Assembly: GCA_021604565.1 (NCBI GenBank) | Contig: BQJF01000006.1 | Location: 1-64,000 of the forward strand | Direction: 5' to 3' | Length of the DNA stretch: 64,000 nucleotides | Source of the DNA: Minwuia thermotolerans | Lineage (GTDB): Bacteria; Pseudomonadota; Alphaproteobacteria; Minwuiales; Minwuiaceae | In this document: piece after piece, positions 48,758-58,200 of the stretch | Layout of the letters: each line of letters opens with the position of its first letter | Position numbering within the stretch: position 1 is the first letter of the stretch | Translations under genes and position numbers: made by a program | Notes under the pieces: generated by a model | What the model was told of the DNA's origin: nothing | Databases searched by the model: none | What the model saw: only the letters and a program-made list of their open reading frames with translations

Positions 48758-50772
48758 TGGCAACCGGACACGGAAGCAGCGAGAATTTGGTGCGACTGGT
48801 GCGCAAGGCGCGCTGGTACCGCAACCGGCTTGCCGCCATGTCCGCCGCCGAGATCGCCCACCGGATGGAGGAGCAGGCGCGACGCCGGATCAGCCGCCTC
48901 TATCTGCCCGGATCCGTGACCGGCTTCAATGGTGCGGGTTTTGACCTGCCGCTTTGGCCGGGGCTGGCCGATGGGGTTGGCCGCATTGCCGGAGATGCGC
49001 GCCTGCTTTCGGACTGGGTCGAGAATGCCCGCCTGGTCCGCGCGGGACAGCTTTCCTTCCTCGGCATCGACTGGCCGAAGCCTGACGAGGCCGCGGCAGA
49101 CACCCTGCCGGACTGGCATCTGGACCCTGCCACGGGGCAACGCTGGCCCGATGACCGCTACTGCTTCGACATTTCCTATCGTCACGCCGACGAGTTCGGT
49201 GACGTGAAGAATGTCTGGGAACTGTCGCGCCTGCAGTATCTGCAGCCGGTCGCGGCCTACGCCCTGGTGTCGGAGGATGCCGCGGCCGTGACCACCTGCG
49301 AGGAGCATCTGACGTCCTGGGTGGCGGCCAATCCGGTCTACCGGGGTGTGCACTGGTCGTCGGGGATCGAGGTGGCGTTCCGCATCGTCAGCATGCTGGT
49401 GATCCTCAGCCTGGTCGGCAGCCGGTTCAGTGCCGAGTCCCGCGCGACGCTGATGCGCAGCCTGTACCAGCACGGCTGGTGGCTGGCACGTTTCCCGTCA
49501 CGTCATTCATCCGCTAACAATCACCTGGTGGCGGAGGCCGGCGGACTGTACATGCTCGGCGCACTGTGTCCGGGTCTGCCGGGCGCGCGTCGCTGGGCGG
49601 ACTATGGCCGCGCGGTGCTGGAACGGGAATGCCAGCGACAGATCCATGGCGATGGTGTCGGCGCGGAGCAGTCGCCTGCCTATGCCGCCCTGACGCTGGA
49701 ATGGCTGCTGCTCAGCGGTGACCTGGGACGGCGACTGGGTCAGGGTTTCAGTCCCGAGTTCTGGACCCGGATCGCCCGTGCCGGCGGTTTCCTGAAGTGG
49801 GTGACGGATTCCGCGGGACATCAGCCGCGCATCGGCGATGACGACGACAGTCATGTCCTCGGCAATGGCATGGGGGTCGAGCCGACCATCAATTCCGTCA
49901 TGGCCGCAGTCGCCCATGCCACCGACCGGCCGGAGATCAGTCCCCCCGTGCCTGTCCGGCATCTGCGCCACGCCCTGATGCCCGCACCACCGCCGAACGG
50001 CATCTGGCCCGGCGGTTTCCGGCACTTCAGCGAAGGCGGATATTCCGTCCAGCGGCATCTGGGCAAGGGCGCGGCGGATCATCTTCTGGTCTTCGACCAT
50101 GGCCCGATCGGATATCTCTCCATCGCCGCCCATGGCCATGCCGACACATTGTCGGTCTGGCTGCATGTGGAGGGACAGCCGGTCCTGATCGATGCCGGCA
50201 CCTATCTCTATCATGCGGGCCACGCCTGGCGGGATCACTTCCGGGGCACGGTTGCGCACAACACGCTGACCATCGGCGGGGAGAACAGCTCCGAGATCTC
50301 CGGCCCCTTCAACTGGGCGCGCAAGGCGGAGACGCGCGTCCTGAATCTGAAGGACTCGCCAGACGACTGGCAGGTCAGCGCGGAGCATGACGGCTATCAG
50401 GCCAGCCATGGCATCGCGCATGTCCGGACCGTGGAACGGGCTGGGCCGGGGCTTTACCGCATCACCGACACCCTGCGCGGCCATTCGGCACCGCAGCGGG
50501 TGGAGATCGGCTTTCTCGTCTCGCCCGCATTCGAGGTGGAGGCTGCGGGAACCGGGTTCCGGATCCGCGATGAACGGGGCGTGGTCCTGACCATCCGCCA
50601 TGCGGGCGGCCTTGCGGGGTGGCTGGAAACCGGTCGTTCGGGGCCGGAGCGTGGCTGGCATTCACCGTCCTTCGGGGTTCGTGCGCCTGCGCCGCGCATC
50701 GTCTTCGCCGGGGAGCTTTCCGCCGGTCGGGAGGCCGTTTTCGAACTGGAAATCCACGAGGTCGGACAGTGA
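48757..50772 (+). CDS. Heparinase II/III family protein, no signal peptide
   Basis: A 671-residue protein with the two-domain layout of polysaccharide lyase family 12-like enzymes. An alpha-toroid domain spans about 100-390, including WSSGIEVAFRIVSML and FPSRHSSANNHLVAEAGGLYMLGAL with the conserved Asn. The beta-sandwich Heparinase_II_III domain follows (about 420-650), with YLSIAAHGHADTLSVWLHVEGQPVLIDAGTYLYHAG carrying conserved His residues and the Tyr pair. No leader peptide is seen, so it may act in the cytoplasm or be exported by other means. Such genes are common inside exopolysaccharide clusters and are thought to edit or degrade polymer. It is translationally coupled to the upstream glycosyltransferase. 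Confidence 0.9.
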   Translation: MATGHGSSENLVRLVRKARWYRNRLAAMSAAEIAHRMEEQARRRISRLYLPGSVTGFNGAGFDLPLWPGLADGVGRIAGDARLLSDWVENARLVRAGQLSFLGIDWPKPDEAAADTLPDWHLDPATGQRWPDDRYCFDISYRHADEFGDVKNVWELSRLQYLQPVAAYALVSEDAAAVTTCEEHLTSWVAANPVYRGVHWSSGIEVAFRIVSMLVILSLVGSRFSAESRATLMRSLYQHGWWLARFPSRHSSANNHLVAEAGGLYMLGALCPGLPGARRWADYGRAVLERECQRQIHGDGVGAEQSPAYAALTLEWLLLSGDLGRRLGQGFSPEFWTRIARAGGFLKWVTDSAGHQPRIGDDDDSHVLGNGMGVEPTINSVMAAVAHATDRPEISPPVPVRHLRHALMPAPPPNGIWPGGFRHFSEGGYSVQRHLGKGAADHLLVFDHGPIGYLSIAAHGHADTLSVWLHVEGQPVLIDAGTYLYHAGHAWRDHFRGTVAHNTLTIGGENSSEISGPFNWARKAETRVLNLKDSPDDWQVSAEHDGYQASHGIAHVRTVERAGPGLYRITDTLRGHSAPQRVEIGFLVSPAFEVEAAGTGFRIRDERGVVLTIRHAGGLAGWLETGRSGPERGWHSPSFGVRAPAPRIVFAGELSAGREAVFELEIHEVGQ

Positions 50773-50790
50773 TGCCGGGGCGCGTGGCGT

Positions 50791-50818
50791 TTGCACGACC
50801 TTGGCCGGTGTCTATGAT
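50791..50818 (+). promoter_or_regulatory. Candidate internal promoter before the sugar dehydrogenase gene
   Basis: TATGAT (5 of 6 to the -10 consensus, 50813-50818) lies 16 bases after TTGCAC, a poor -35, in the 91-base gap after the heparinase gene. The ATG follows 46 bases later. Confidence 0.3.
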
Positions 50819-50863
50819 CCGCCGGGCGAACAATGAAATGCGACAGCATGAAGGGATCTTCAC

Positions 50864-52177
50864 ATGCGTCTGAGTGTCTTCGGGATGGGCTATGTCGGCA
50901 ATGTTTCCGCGGCCTGCTTCGCGGCTGACGGCCATACGGTCATTGGTGTCGATCCCAACGCGGTGAAGGTCGATCTGATCAATCAGGGCGCGTCCCCGAT
51001 CGTCGAACCGGGTCTGGCGGAGCTGGTGACGGACGGTGTGCGGTCCGGTCGGCTGCGCGGCACCACCGACGCGGCAGAGGCGATTGCGGGGACCGATCTG
51101 TCGCTGGTCTGTGTCGGCACGCCCAGCCAGGTGAACGGCAATCTGGACCTGACCTATCTGGAGCGGGTCTGCGCCGACATCGGCGCCTGCCTGAAGACCA
51201 AGGACGCGTTTCATGTCGTGGTGATCCGGTCAACCATGCTGCCCGGCACGATCCGGGAGACCGTGATTCCGGCGCTGGAAGCGGCTTCGGGCAAGGTTGC
51301 GGGCAAGGATTTCGGTGTCTGCAACAACCCCGAGTTCCTGCGCGAGGGTTCCGCCGTCCGCGACTTTCGCGAACCGCCCAAGACGGTGATCGGCGAGAGT
51401 GATCCGCGCGCGGGCGACATGCTGGCCAGCCTCTATGCCGCGCTCGACGCGCCCATGATCCGCACGGACATCGAAGTCGCGGAGATGGTGAAATATGCAG
51501 ACAATGCATGGCACGCGGTGAAGGTGACCTTCGGCAACGAGATCGGCGGCATCTGCAAGCGGCTGGGCATCGACAGCCACAAGGTCATGGATATCTTCTG
51601 CCAGGATACCAAGCTGAACATCTCGAAGAACTACCTCCGCCCCGGTTTTGCCTTCGGCGGCTCCTGCCTGCCGAAGGACCTGCGCGCCATCACCTACAAG
51701 GCGCGGGAACTGGATCTGCCGGTGCCGATGCTGAACGGTGTGCTGCCGTCCAACCGCTGGCAGGTGGAGGCAGGTGTCGAGATGGTACTGTCGAAGGGCA
51801 AGCGGAAGGTTGGAATCCTCGGTTTCTCCTTCAAGGCCGATACTGACGACCTGCGCGAAAGCCCGATGGTGGAAGTGATCGAGCGGCTGCTGGGCAAGGG
51901 CATCGACCTGAAGCTCTATGACCGCAATGTCAGCATGGCGCGCCTGACGGGTGCCAACCGCGACTATATCCTGAAGACCATCCCCCATATCTCCAACCTG
52001 ATGGTGGATACGGTGGACGAGGTTCTGGAACACGCGGAAGTGCTGGTGGTCGGCAATGGCGATGCCGCCTTCCGTCAGGTGCCGGAACGGATGCGGGAGG
52101 GGCAGCAGCTTGTCGATTTCGTGCGCATCAGCGAGGGTCCGAGTGTCGAGGGCCGCTACGACGGCGTCGCCTGGTAA
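50864..52177 (+). CDS. GDP-mannose 6-dehydrogenase-like nucleotide sugar dehydrogenase (AlgD type)
   Basis: A 437-residue NAD-dependent enzyme oxidising a nucleotide sugar twice to the uronic acid. It has the Rossmann start MRLSVFGMGYVGNVSAACFA, VGTPSQVNGNLDL, the NPEFLREGSAVRDF block, and the catalytic Cys in FGGSCLPKD at residue 268, the same number as in Pseudomonas AlgD. Length and block sequence (VEPGLAELV, DNAWHAVKVTFGNEIG, LGFSFKADTDDLRESPMVE) are closer to AlgD than to UDP-glucose dehydrogenase Ugd as I recall them. GDP-mannuronate is therefore the likely product, but UDP-sugar use is not excluded. AAGGGA lies 8 bases before the ATG. Confidence 0.88.
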   Translation: MRLSVFGMGYVGNVSAACFAADGHTVIGVDPNAVKVDLINQGASPIVEPGLAELVTDGVRSGRLRGTTDAAEAIAGTDLSLVCVGTPSQVNGNLDLTYLERVCADIGACLKTKDAFHVVVIRSTMLPGTIRETVIPALEAASGKVAGKDFGVCNNPEFLREGSAVRDFREPPKTVIGESDPRAGDMLASLYAALDAPMIRTDIEVAEMVKYADNAWHAVKVTFGNEIGGICKRLGIDSHKVMDIFCQDTKLNISKNYLRPGFAFGGSCLPKDLRAITYKARELDLPVPMLNGVLPSNRWQVEAGVEMVLSKGKRKVGILGFSFKADTDDLRESPMVEVIERLLGKGIDLKLYDRNVSMARLTGANRDYILKTIPHISNLMVDTVDEVLEHAEVLVVGNGDAAFRQVPERMREGQQLVDFVRISEGPSVEGRYDGVAW

Positions 52178-52191
52178 GGCGGATCGTCAGC

Positions 52192-53385
52192 GTGTCCCGT
52201 CCCCGCCGCGTCCTGTTCATCGTCGAGAACCTGCCGAGTCCGTTTGACCGGCGGGTCTGGCAGGAGGCGACGACGCTGCGCGCCCATGGCTACGAGGTCT
52301 CGATCATCTGCCCCACCGGCAAGGGCTACGAGAAGAAGTACGAGACCATCGACGGCATCCACATCTACCGCCACAATCTGCCTCTGGATGCGCGGGGCGC
52401 GCTGGGCTATCTGCTGGAGTATTCCGCAGCCCTGTTCTGGGAGTTCTTCCTGACCTGGAAGGTGCTGCTGACGCGGGGTTTCGACGCCATCCATGCCTGC
52501 AATCCGCCGGACAACATCTTTCTGGTCGGCGGCTTCTTCAAGCTGTTGCTGCGCAAGAAGTTCCTGTTCGACCACCACGACATCAACCCGGAACTCTACG
52601 AGGCCAAGTTCGGTCGGCGCGATATCTTCTATCGGCTGATGCTGTCGTGGGAGCGCTGGACATTCCGCACCGCCAGCGTCTCCATCGCCACCAACGAGAG
52701 CTATCGCTGGATCGCCATCGAGCGTGGCGGCATGGACCCGGACCGAGTGCATGTGGTCCGCTCCGGCCCCAGTCTGGAGCGGCTGAAGATCATCCCGCCC
52801 GTGCCTGAACTGAAACGGGGCCGGGACTTTCTGGTCGGCTATGTCGGGGTGATGGGGGCACAGGAAGGGCTGGATCTGCTGCTCGAGTCCGTGCGCTACA
52901 TCGTCCACGACAAGGGACGCAAGGACGTTCATTTCGGTCTCGTCGGTGGCGGACCGGAACTGGAGGTGCTGAAGGCGCAGGCGGTGGAACTGGGTGTCGC
53001 CGACCATGTGACCTTCACCGGTCGGGTGCCGGATCAGGACCTGCTGGAGATGCTCAACACGGCGGATGTCTGCGTCAATGCCGACCGCTTCAACGCGATG
53101 AACGACAAGTCCACCATGAACAAGATCATGGAGTACATGGCACTGGGCAAACCCATCGTGCAGTTCGACCTGACGGAGGGCCGGTTCTCCGCCGCGGAGG
53201 CTTCGGTCTATGCGAAACGCAATGATCCGGTGGACATGGCGGAACAGATCCTGGCGCTGCTGGCTGACCCCGAGCGGCGGGCGGAGATGGGGCGTTTCGG
53301 CCGCACCCGCGTGGAGAACGAACTGTCGTGGGAGCACGAAGTCCCGCGTCTGCTGGCCGCCTATGACGACCTCTTCAGCCGCTGA
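52192..53385 (+). CDS. Glycosyltransferase family 4 protein
   Basis: A 397-residue GT-B glycosyltransferase. The N-terminal half has VLFIVENLPSPFDRRVWQEATTLRAHGYEV, a signature of exopolysaccharide GT4 enzymes, and DHHDINPELYEAKF. The C-terminal half has VGYVGVMGAQEGLDLLLESV, VTFTGRVPDQDLLEMLNTADVCVN and STMNKIMEYMALGKPIVQFDLTEGR, containing the donor-binding Glu region. It starts with GTG 14 bases after the dehydrogenase gene, with no clear ribosome site, suggesting translational coupling. Sugar specificity is unknown. Confidence 0.92.
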   Translation: MSRPRRVLFIVENLPSPFDRRVWQEATTLRAHGYEVSIICPTGKGYEKKYETIDGIHIYRHNLPLDARGALGYLLEYSAALFWEFFLTWKVLLTRGFDAIHACNPPDNIFLVGGFFKLLLRKKFLFDHHDINPELYEAKFGRRDIFYRLMLSWERWTFRTASVSIATNESYRWIAIERGGMDPDRVHVVRSGPSLERLKIIPPVPELKRGRDFLVGYVGVMGAQEGLDLLLESVRYIVHDKGRKDVHFGLVGGGPELEVLKAQAVELGVADHVTFTGRVPDQDLLEMLNTADVCVNADRFNAMNDKSTMNKIMEYMALGKPIVQFDLTEGRFSAAEASVYAKRNDPVDMAEQILALLADPERRAEMGRFGRTRVENELSWEHEVPRLLAAYDDLFSR

Positions 53386-54430
53386 CCCCGGGCTGCCCGC
53401 TGCACCGCTCCTGATCGGTGCGACCCTGTTGCTGATCTGTCTGACGCTGCTGCATTTTCATGGCATGCCGAGATTTCAGCCTGCCGGTCAACTGGTTACC
53501 TATCTCGAAACAGGTCCGGTTCGCCTGCAGGTCAGTGCAGCCGAAACCTCGCCCGGGCGGATCGAGATCATGCATCCGCGACGCGGCGAGACGTTCGTCC
53601 GGGTCGAGGCACGGCTTGCCGCAACCGCCATCGCGCGCGGGGAACGGCGCTGGCAGCAGGGGCGGCTGGTCGCGATCCAGGTCGGGCCCAACGGGCGGTT
53701 GCGGGTGGATCTGCCGCATGTGGTTGCGCGCCTGAACGGGGATCGCGCAAGTCGGGTCTATCGCGCGACTTTTCGCATGGCGGAGGACACCGTGGCGGTT
53801 CTGCTGCGGGCGGAAATCCTGCGCACGACCGGCACTCTCGATCTGCAGGGCCTGCGGCTGCAGCCCCTGGCGGAGCGTCCGGGCTTCTCGGGCGGTTCTC
53901 GTTTCATCGCAGGTGGCTGGCTGCTGCTGGCGCTGATGATCAGCGTCTGGGTCTTTGGATCGGGCTGGCATCGGCGCTGGCGTCCCGGACTGGTCTATGT
54001 CGTGGCTGCGCCGACGCTGCTGCTCAGCATTGCCCCGGCAGCGGTGACCGCGCCGCTCAGGCTTGGTGTCGCACGCAATCTGGACCTTGCGGGAATGGCA
54101 GGCGAATCCGGCCGCGCGGCGGAGGCCGCCCTGTCCACCAACCTGTTTTCCCTGGCCAAGGTGGGGCATGTGGCGATGTTCGCGACGGTTGGTGCTGTCA
54201 TGGTGCTCGCCATCGGATGGCGGCGGTCGGGGGGCGCGCGACGGCTCTTTCTCACGCTTGCCCTCTCGGCCTGCTTCGGACTGGTGGCGGAAATGCTGCA
54301 ACTGTTCAGCCCGAACCGCACGGCCACCCTGTTCGATGTCTCGATCAATCTGATCAGCGGTACCGGGGGCGTCCTGATCGCAACCCTGGGGTTGCTGATC
54401 TGGAACAGGCCGGGCTGGTCACGGTATTGA
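53363..54430 (+). CDS. VanZ-domain membrane protein with large inserted exported domain
   Basis: A 355-residue protein starting at the ATG 53363, inside the end of the glycosyltransferase gene (23-base overlap). The first transmembrane segment (about 12-32) is followed by a polar domain of about 140 residues predicted outside the cytoplasm (YLETGPVRLQVSAAETSPGRIEIMHPRRGETF...). Five more segments follow. The last three form the VanZ-like core with KVGHVAMFATVGAVMV, FGLVAEMLQLFSPNRTATLFDVSINLISGTGG. VanZ proteins are usually only 120-170 residues. VanZ-like proteins occur in exopolysaccharide clusters, but their biochemical role there is unclear. It ends the run of exopolysaccharide genes. Confidence 0.82.
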   Translation: MTTSSAADPGLPAAPLLIGATLLLICLTLLHFHGMPRFQPAGQLVTYLETGPVRLQVSAAETSPGRIEIMHPRRGETFVRVEARLAATAIARGERRWQQGRLVAIQVGPNGRLRVDLPHVVARLNGDRASRVYRATFRMAEDTVAVLLRAEILRTTGTLDLQGLRLQPLAERPGFSGGSRFIAGGWLLLALMISVWVFGSGWHRRWRPGLVYVVAAPTLLLSIAPAAVTAPLRLGVARNLDLAGMAGESGRAAEAALSTNLFSLAKVGHVAMFATVGAVMVLAIGWRRSGGARRLFLTLALSACFGLVAEMLQLFSPNRTATLFDVSINLISGTGGVLIATLGLLIWNRPGWSRY

Positions 54431-54462
54431 CCGTTCCTCGGTCGAGCAGCCCACAGCCGTGC

Positions 54463-54909
54463 TCAGACAGGTGTCATGTCCAGGTTCAGGCGACCGAGCC
54501 GTTCGGCAGCCATGCGCGCGAACCGAAGCGTCACGGCCTTGCGCCGGGCAGCATTCAGTTTCAGGTCCGGCGCTTCCCGTACGATGGCCCCGTCGTAGGT
54601 GTCGGCGATGATCAGGCCGCAGTCGTCGGGAATGATCTCCGACGGAAAGTCAGGTGGCACCGCGAAGAAGAAGCGGTCGCAGAAATCCCGGTACTCCTGC
54701 CACTTGGCGTCTGAACGGTAGTCGGCGACCGAGGATTTCACCTCCACGATCCAGACAGTCCCGTCCCGTCCGATGGCCATCACGTCCGCCCGGCGACCGT
54801 TGCGCAAGGTGACCTCCGTCAGGGCGGGCCGGTCATGCTGCACCAGCATCCGCACCACCCCGCGGGCCAAGGCGACACCATCCGGACGTATGGGAACATT
54901 CGGGAACAT
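54463..54909 (-). CDS. mmcB: MmcB family DNA repair protein
   Basis: A 148-residue protein of the MmcB family, linked to mitomycin C and DNA-damage resistance in Alphaproteobacteria. The nuclease-like core (TEVTLRNGRRADVMAIGRDGTVWIVEVKSSVADYRSDAKWQEY) has the D-x...E-V-K arrangement of PD-(D/E)XK folds, followed by FCDRFFFAVPPDFP and ALTLRFARMAAERL-like ends. Full family length. It is convergent with the VanZ-type gene and divergent from the second RTX gene. Two GTTC motifs at the start are 6, not 7, bases apart, so SOS control by LexA is not supported. Confidence 0.9.
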   Translation of the reverse strand: MFPNVPIRPDGVALARGVVRMLVQHDRPALTEVTLRNGRRADVMAIGRDGTVWIVEVKSSVADYRSDAKWQEYRDFCDRFFFAVPPDFPSEIIPDDCGLIIADTYDGAIVREAPDLKLNAARRKAVTLRFARMAAERLGRLNLDMTPV

Positions 54910-55232
54910 AACATGATCGTTTCAGATATGAAGCGCAGGTGCAATCCCGTACCTGCCCGTGTCTCGATTCAGGACAAGGAATCGCGTCCTGCGGAATCCG
55001 GCTGTGCTGGCGACGCAGGTGCGCTCGACGCTCTCGTGTCCTGTTGCCTCGAAGCAACAAGATATGGGGTCAGGGAAGCCGAATAACCGTTAAACGATCA
55101 TGAACCATCGGCCAGTTGCGACTGTCGCGGGCAATCTGAAACGCACACAGTTTGGCCCGACTCTTGCGAAAACGGCTCCAGGGACCAATACGAAAGCGCC
55201 ACGGAACCGGCGCGACGGGCGGAGCAGGGCAC
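54910..55232. other. Divergent intergenic region mmcB / second RTX gene
   Basis: No gene seen in 323 bases. It holds two dyads: GCAGGT-N10-ACCTGC (54935-54956) and GTTGC-N6-GCAAC (55043-55058). The second lies about 95 bases before a sigma-54-type promoter and is a possible activator-binding site. An AT-rich stretch (55081-55110) follows it. Confidence 0.5.
55152..55167 (+). promoter_or_regulatory. Sigma-54 promoter of the second RTX gene
   Basis: TTGGCCCGACTCTTGC matches TGGCACG-N4-TTGC with one mismatch. GG (55154-55155) and GC (55166-55167) are exactly 10 bases apart. Transcription would start near 55179, giving a leader of about 54 bases before the ATG at 55233, which has GGAG about 9 bases upstream. 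A bacterial enhancer-binding activator would be required. Confidence 0.7.
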
Positions 55233-58200
55233 ATGACTGACGGCATCATCGGAACACCGGACGCGGACACGCTTGTGGGTACGGAAGCGGACGACATCAT
55301 TGTTGGCGGCGGTGACAGTGACACCATCGACGGTGGTGCCGGCAACGACAGCATCCGTGGTGACGGTGACAGCGATGGCGGCACGGTCGAGATCCGGGAT
55401 TTCATCGTCAATGGCTCGTTCGAGGATGTGGCGGATGGTTCCGGCAACCCGACCATGCTCTCCACCTTCAACAGCAATGGCGATGACGTCCATGACCGCA
55501 CGGAAGTCGGCTTCTACGAGGCCGTGCCCGGCTGGCAGACCAGTGGCGACAATATCGAGATCCATGGCGACTGGACCGGTATCGACAATTCGCCCGCCGC
55601 GCTTGACGGCAACTTCAAGCTGGAGATTGACGGCGGCGGAACCGATCCATTCTTCAACAACAAGAATATCTTCCAGGATGTCGAGGGGCTTCTGGACGGC
55701 GAAAGCTACACGCTGAACTTCTCCCTGCTGAACCGCGATGGCGACTATGGCGATGTGGTGAAGGTCTATTTCGGCGGCGAGAAGATCGCGACCATCGAGC
55801 AGACCTCGACTGACTGGTGCGAGTACGAGTTCGAGGTCGCGGGTGGTGCCGGGGACGGCTGCGACCAGCTCGAGTTCCGGATCTGGACCTATGACGAGCA
55901 TGCCATCTTCATCGACAGTGTTTCCCTGGTCGGTCCGGCGAATGTCGTGGTCGAGGATGTGCCGGGTGATGACGTCATCGCCGGTGGCGCCGGTGAGGAC
56001 ACCATCGACGGCGAGCAAGGCGATGATTTCGTCGATGGGGGCGAAGGCGCGGACCTGATCGACGGCGGCGAAGGCAACGACACCCTGAACGGCGGGGCCG
56101 ATGGCGAAGGCACCGGTTCGGGCGGCGGTGAGGAATTCTGCGCCGAGAACGGGATTGCTGGCTTCGATGCGGTTGGCGTCAGCCTGTCCGGCACCGACTT
56201 CGACGGCAGTGCAGCCACCGTGACCGACACTAGCCATGGCATCGGTGTGGCGGGCGGAAGCCCGGTCGGAGACCAGATCAATCATGCCAGCTCCGGCGAG
56301 AGCCAGACGCTGATGGCCGACTTCGGCCAGAACGTCGACAGCGCGACAGTGACCGTCACGCATTTCTTCCCCGACGAGGGCAATGGCGGCGAGACCGGTC
56401 AGTGGCGTGCGCTGGACGCCGACGGTGTCGAGGTCGCGACCGGCACCTTTGGCCCGGAAGACGTGATCACCGATCATGATCTGGGCGACATTCCTGCCGT
56501 CGGGCGCTTCACCATCGATGGCATCGGCGAGTTCGCCTCCATCGAACTCACGGCGCTGCCCTATGCGGATGGCGACGATGTCGGCGGTTCGGATTCCAGC
56601 GACTACTTCCTCTACTCCATCAAGTTCACCACGCCTGTGGTTGCCGATGATTGCGGTGACGGCGACAGCGACACCATTCACGGGGGTCTGGGCGATGACG
56701 AGATCAACGGCAATGGCGGCGACGACGCGCTGTTCGGCGATGACGGCAATGATCTGATCGACGGTGGCGCGGGCAACGACGTGATCGACGGCGGAGCAGG
56801 CAACGACACGATCACCGGCGACAACGGCACCTCTTCGGAAGGTGTGGAGGAGATCGCCATTCCGCAGGGCGAGAACGGGCTCTACGACGTGGCGGGCCGC
56901 GACAACATCACCCTGACAATGGATTTCCTGGGCGGCGAGGCGTCGTTCAACAACAGCTTCGGCTTCTACCTTGCGGACGAGAGCGGCACGCCGATCTCCG
57001 GTGAGGTGGTCAAGGCGGACGTCAAGACCTCCGACGCCGGTGAGGGCGCGGATGTGCTGACCTTCACGCTGAACGCCGCACAGCTTGGCGGCGCGGCACA
57101 GCTTGGCCTGTTCCTGATCCCCAACGGTGGCAGCCTGAATGCCGACCTGGCCGATGGTGATGCCGTGACCTTCGCGGACAATGGCCATGGCGAACTGCAG
57201 GCGCTGGTCGATGGTACGCCGGTGGTCGCCGAAGGCGGCCACGGCCCGGTCTTCTTCTCGGATGCCAGCCTGAACGGCGACGGCGTCGATCATGAGAGCG
57301 ACAGCGAACTTGCCGGCAATTCCAACTGGGAAGATCTGGAGAACGGCGGCGACAATGACTTCGACGACGTCAACTGGCAGGTCGACGTCACGACAACGGA
57401 AGTCTGCGAGACCGGCCATGACGACACCATCAATGGTGGTGCGGGCGATGACGTGATCGCCGGAAACGAAGGCGAGGATCTGATCGCCGGGGACGGCGGC
57501 TCCGACCTGATTTCGGGTGGTGACGGCAATGACACGATCATTGGGGATGATGGCAGCGAACTGACCTGCGATCCGGTGGAACTGCCGGTCTTCGGTCATG
57601 CGATTTCCAACGTCGTTCTCTATCTGGCCGACGGGGAAGGAGCGGTCAGTGTCACGAAGATCAAGCTGGAAGATTTCCCCGACGGTAACGACGAGATTCA
57701 TGACCCGAACGAGCTGCCGATTGCCGCGTTCGTCGAGAGTGAGTTCCCGGGCAGCAGTCTGGTTGCGATCTCGATCAAGGCGGGTTCCAACAGCGATCCG
57801 GATCTCGGTCCGGGTGAAGGGGAACTCTTCATTCTTGACGGTTCCTTCAGTGAGGCGGATCTGCCTCTGCCTGACAGTGCCGACAGCGAACTTTCCTTCA
57901 GCGTCCTCGAAGGCTTCCCGGGCGGGCTGACGAACCAGATCGGAACCGACACGCACGGCAACGACACCATCAGTGGTGGTGCGGGCGATGATCTCGCCAA
58001 TGGAAACCGGGGAAATGACGAGATTTCCGGCGATGCGGGCAACGACACTCTGAGCGGTGATCTGGGCTGCGACACGCTGCTGGGCGGCGAAGGCGATGAC
58101 ATCCTGGCGGGCAATGCCGGTGCGGATGTCATGGATGGCGGCGCCGGTATCGACACTGCGGACTATTCCGCTGCACAGGGCACGGTGCTGGTCAGCCTGA

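Noticed and set aside
54894-54907. LexA box at the mmcB start
   Set aside because: The two GTTC elements are 6 bases apart, not the 7 required by the alphaproteobacterial GTTC-N7-GTTC box, and they overlap the start codon and first codons.
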